From: an uncultured Dehalococcoidia bacterium
Lineage (GTDB): Bacteria; Chloroflexota; Dehalococcoidia; Lucifugimonadales; UBA3495
DNA: 64,000 bases
Direction: 5' to 3'
Assembly: GCA_951813535.1 (NCBI GenBank)
Contig: OX638345.1
Coordinates: 2,477,158 to 2,541,157, forward strand
In this document: piece by piece, positions 63,545 to 64,000 of the stretch
How the letters are laid out: every line of letters begins with the position of its first letter
How positions within the stretch are numbered: the first letter of the stretch is position 1
Notes under the pieces: model-generated
What the model was told of the DNA's origin: nothing
What the model saw: only the letters and a program-made list of their open reading frames with translations
The model's database searches: none
Position numbers and translations under genes: made by a program

Positions 63545-64000
63545 TTATTCGTCGTCGGGGTGGGTGGTGATGAAGCGGCCGGCGCGAGCCGGGTCAACAT
63601 GGGGCGCGCGCACCTCGACGCCGGCCTGCTCTTCCTGCAACCGGACGGTGATACTGCTGTCTAACTCGGCCCAACCGCGATTCATCGCCTGCATTGCGAT
63701 CTGCTCGGCCAATGTGGACATCGGCATGGGCACGTCGTACTCCCGCGCCAACTCCGTCGCCAGCGAGATGTCCTTGTAGGCCAGGTTCAGCGCGAAACTC
63801 GCCGGTTCAAACTCTCCACGAAACATCGTTCGTACCAACCCCTCGTGGAGTACCCGCATGCGCCCGAGCGAACCGCGGCGGATGCACTCCCAGAGGGCCT
63901 CGGGCTCGACTCCGGCCTTTACGCCCAAGGTCATGCCCTCCGCGATGGCCTGCCTCACGCTGTGCCCAATCATGTTGTGCACCAACTTCGCCACGCTCCC
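63545..64000 (-). CDS. 3-hydroxyisobutyrate dehydrogenase-family protein, C-terminal part (cut by window edge)
   Basis: 152 residues are visible; the frame continues past the window edge, so the start and the N-terminal NAD-binding domain are not seen. SVAKLVHNMIGHSVRQAIAE contains the catalytic Lys of the beta-hydroxyacid dehydrogenase family, and FALNLAYKDISLATELAREY (about 90 residues before the end) is the conserved C-terminal-domain motif. It likely oxidises a beta-hydroxy acid with NAD(P). It leads the group dehydrogenase, VOC protein, amidohydrolase. Confidence 0.88.
   Translation of the reverse strand, partial: GSVAKLVHNMIGHSVRQAIAEGMTLGVKAGVEPEALWECIRRGSLGRMRVLHEGLVRTMFRGEFEPASFALNLAYKDISLATELAREYDVPMPMSTLAEQIAMQAMNRGWAELDSSITVRLQEEQAGVEVRAPHVDPARAGRFITTHPDDE

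Noticed and set aside
1-64000. CRISPR arrays, rRNA genes, phage structural genes or biosynthetic megasynthases
   Set aside because: I looked for regularly spaced repeats, rRNA-like sequence, capsid/terminase motifs and PKS/NRPS domains and saw none.

Overview
Overall character. This is a high-GC bacterial chromosome segment, densely coding on both strands, with many GTG and TTG starts. The gene content suggests a heterotrophic member of the Chloroflexota, most like the SAR202/Dehalococcoidia side of the phylum. The reasons are a coenzyme F420 cluster (cofG-cofH-cofD-cofC), four luciferase-like (LLM) flavin/F420 oxidoreductases, a split methylmalonyl-CoA mutase with its epimerase, an archaeal-type FBP aldolase/phosphatase, RNase J, and lipoproteins with long Thr/Pro or Ala/Pro linkers. 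No rRNA, ribosomal protein operon or other decisive marker is present (only L32), so the lineage is an inference.

Layout. 1-3.2 kb: glmR-glmS (amino-sugar flux; glmS runs off the left edge) and an LLM enzyme. 3.7-10.5 kb: a fused hydantoinase/oxoprolinase HyuA-HyuB, a Thr/Pro-rich lipoprotein, and a FAH-family hydrolase with a D-2-hydroxyacid dehydrogenase. 10.5-22.3 kb is an accessory pocket. It holds a 137-bp inverted-repeat element, wrecks of a subtilase/beta-helix protein, a serpin and an NHL-repeat protein, two intact LLM genes, an MFS exporter, a broken IS4-type element, and a cadherin-repeat pseudogene that the element abuts. The pocket ends at tRNA-Arg(TCT).

22.7-30.7 kb is a conserved plus-strand block: mutase small subunit, yceD-rpmF, fabD, nusB, acpP, uracil-DNA glycosylase, RNase J and FtsK. 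An intact IS1380-family element (30.88-32.60 kb) separates it from a PHP-domain gene coupled to an oligopeptide-type ABC ATPase. 34.3-38.7 kb is a minus-strand operon: mutase large subunit, acyl-CoA dehydrogenase, methylmalonyl-CoA epimerase, holA. 39.1-42.6 kb has two unrecognised small genes, a NIPSNAP protein and an HtrA-like lipoprotein protease. 42.7-47 kb has tRNA-Arg(TCG), tRNA-His and a peptide ABC importer without adjacent ATPases. 47.2-54.6 kb has a thioredoxin-domain protein, aspS, an aminotransferase, the FBP aldolase/phosphatase and a zinc-ribbon/TPR membrane protein. 54.6-61.9 kb is a minus-strand block: ruvB, cofG, cofH, cofD, cofC, an LLM enzyme, fabI. A palindrome overlaps the predicted promoter ahead of cofG. 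The right end has tRNA-Val(GAC), an amidohydrolase, a VOC protein and a truncated 3-hydroxyisobutyrate dehydrogenase-type gene.

How it fits together. The cof genes make the F420 scaffold and side chain, which the LLM enzymes could use. Mutase, epimerase and acyl-CoA dehydrogenase form a branched-chain/propionyl-CoA to succinyl-CoA route. FBP aldolase/phosphatase and GlmR-GlmS point to gluconeogenic growth feeding cell-envelope amino sugars. Peptide import, HtrA, hydantoinase and amidohydrolase suggest scavenging of organic nitrogen. I found no convincing new multi-gene defence or biosynthetic system. The least explained loci are the gene pair at 39.1-40.2 kb, the decayed protease/inhibitor/adhesion pocket, and the palindromic control region ahead of the F420 operon.
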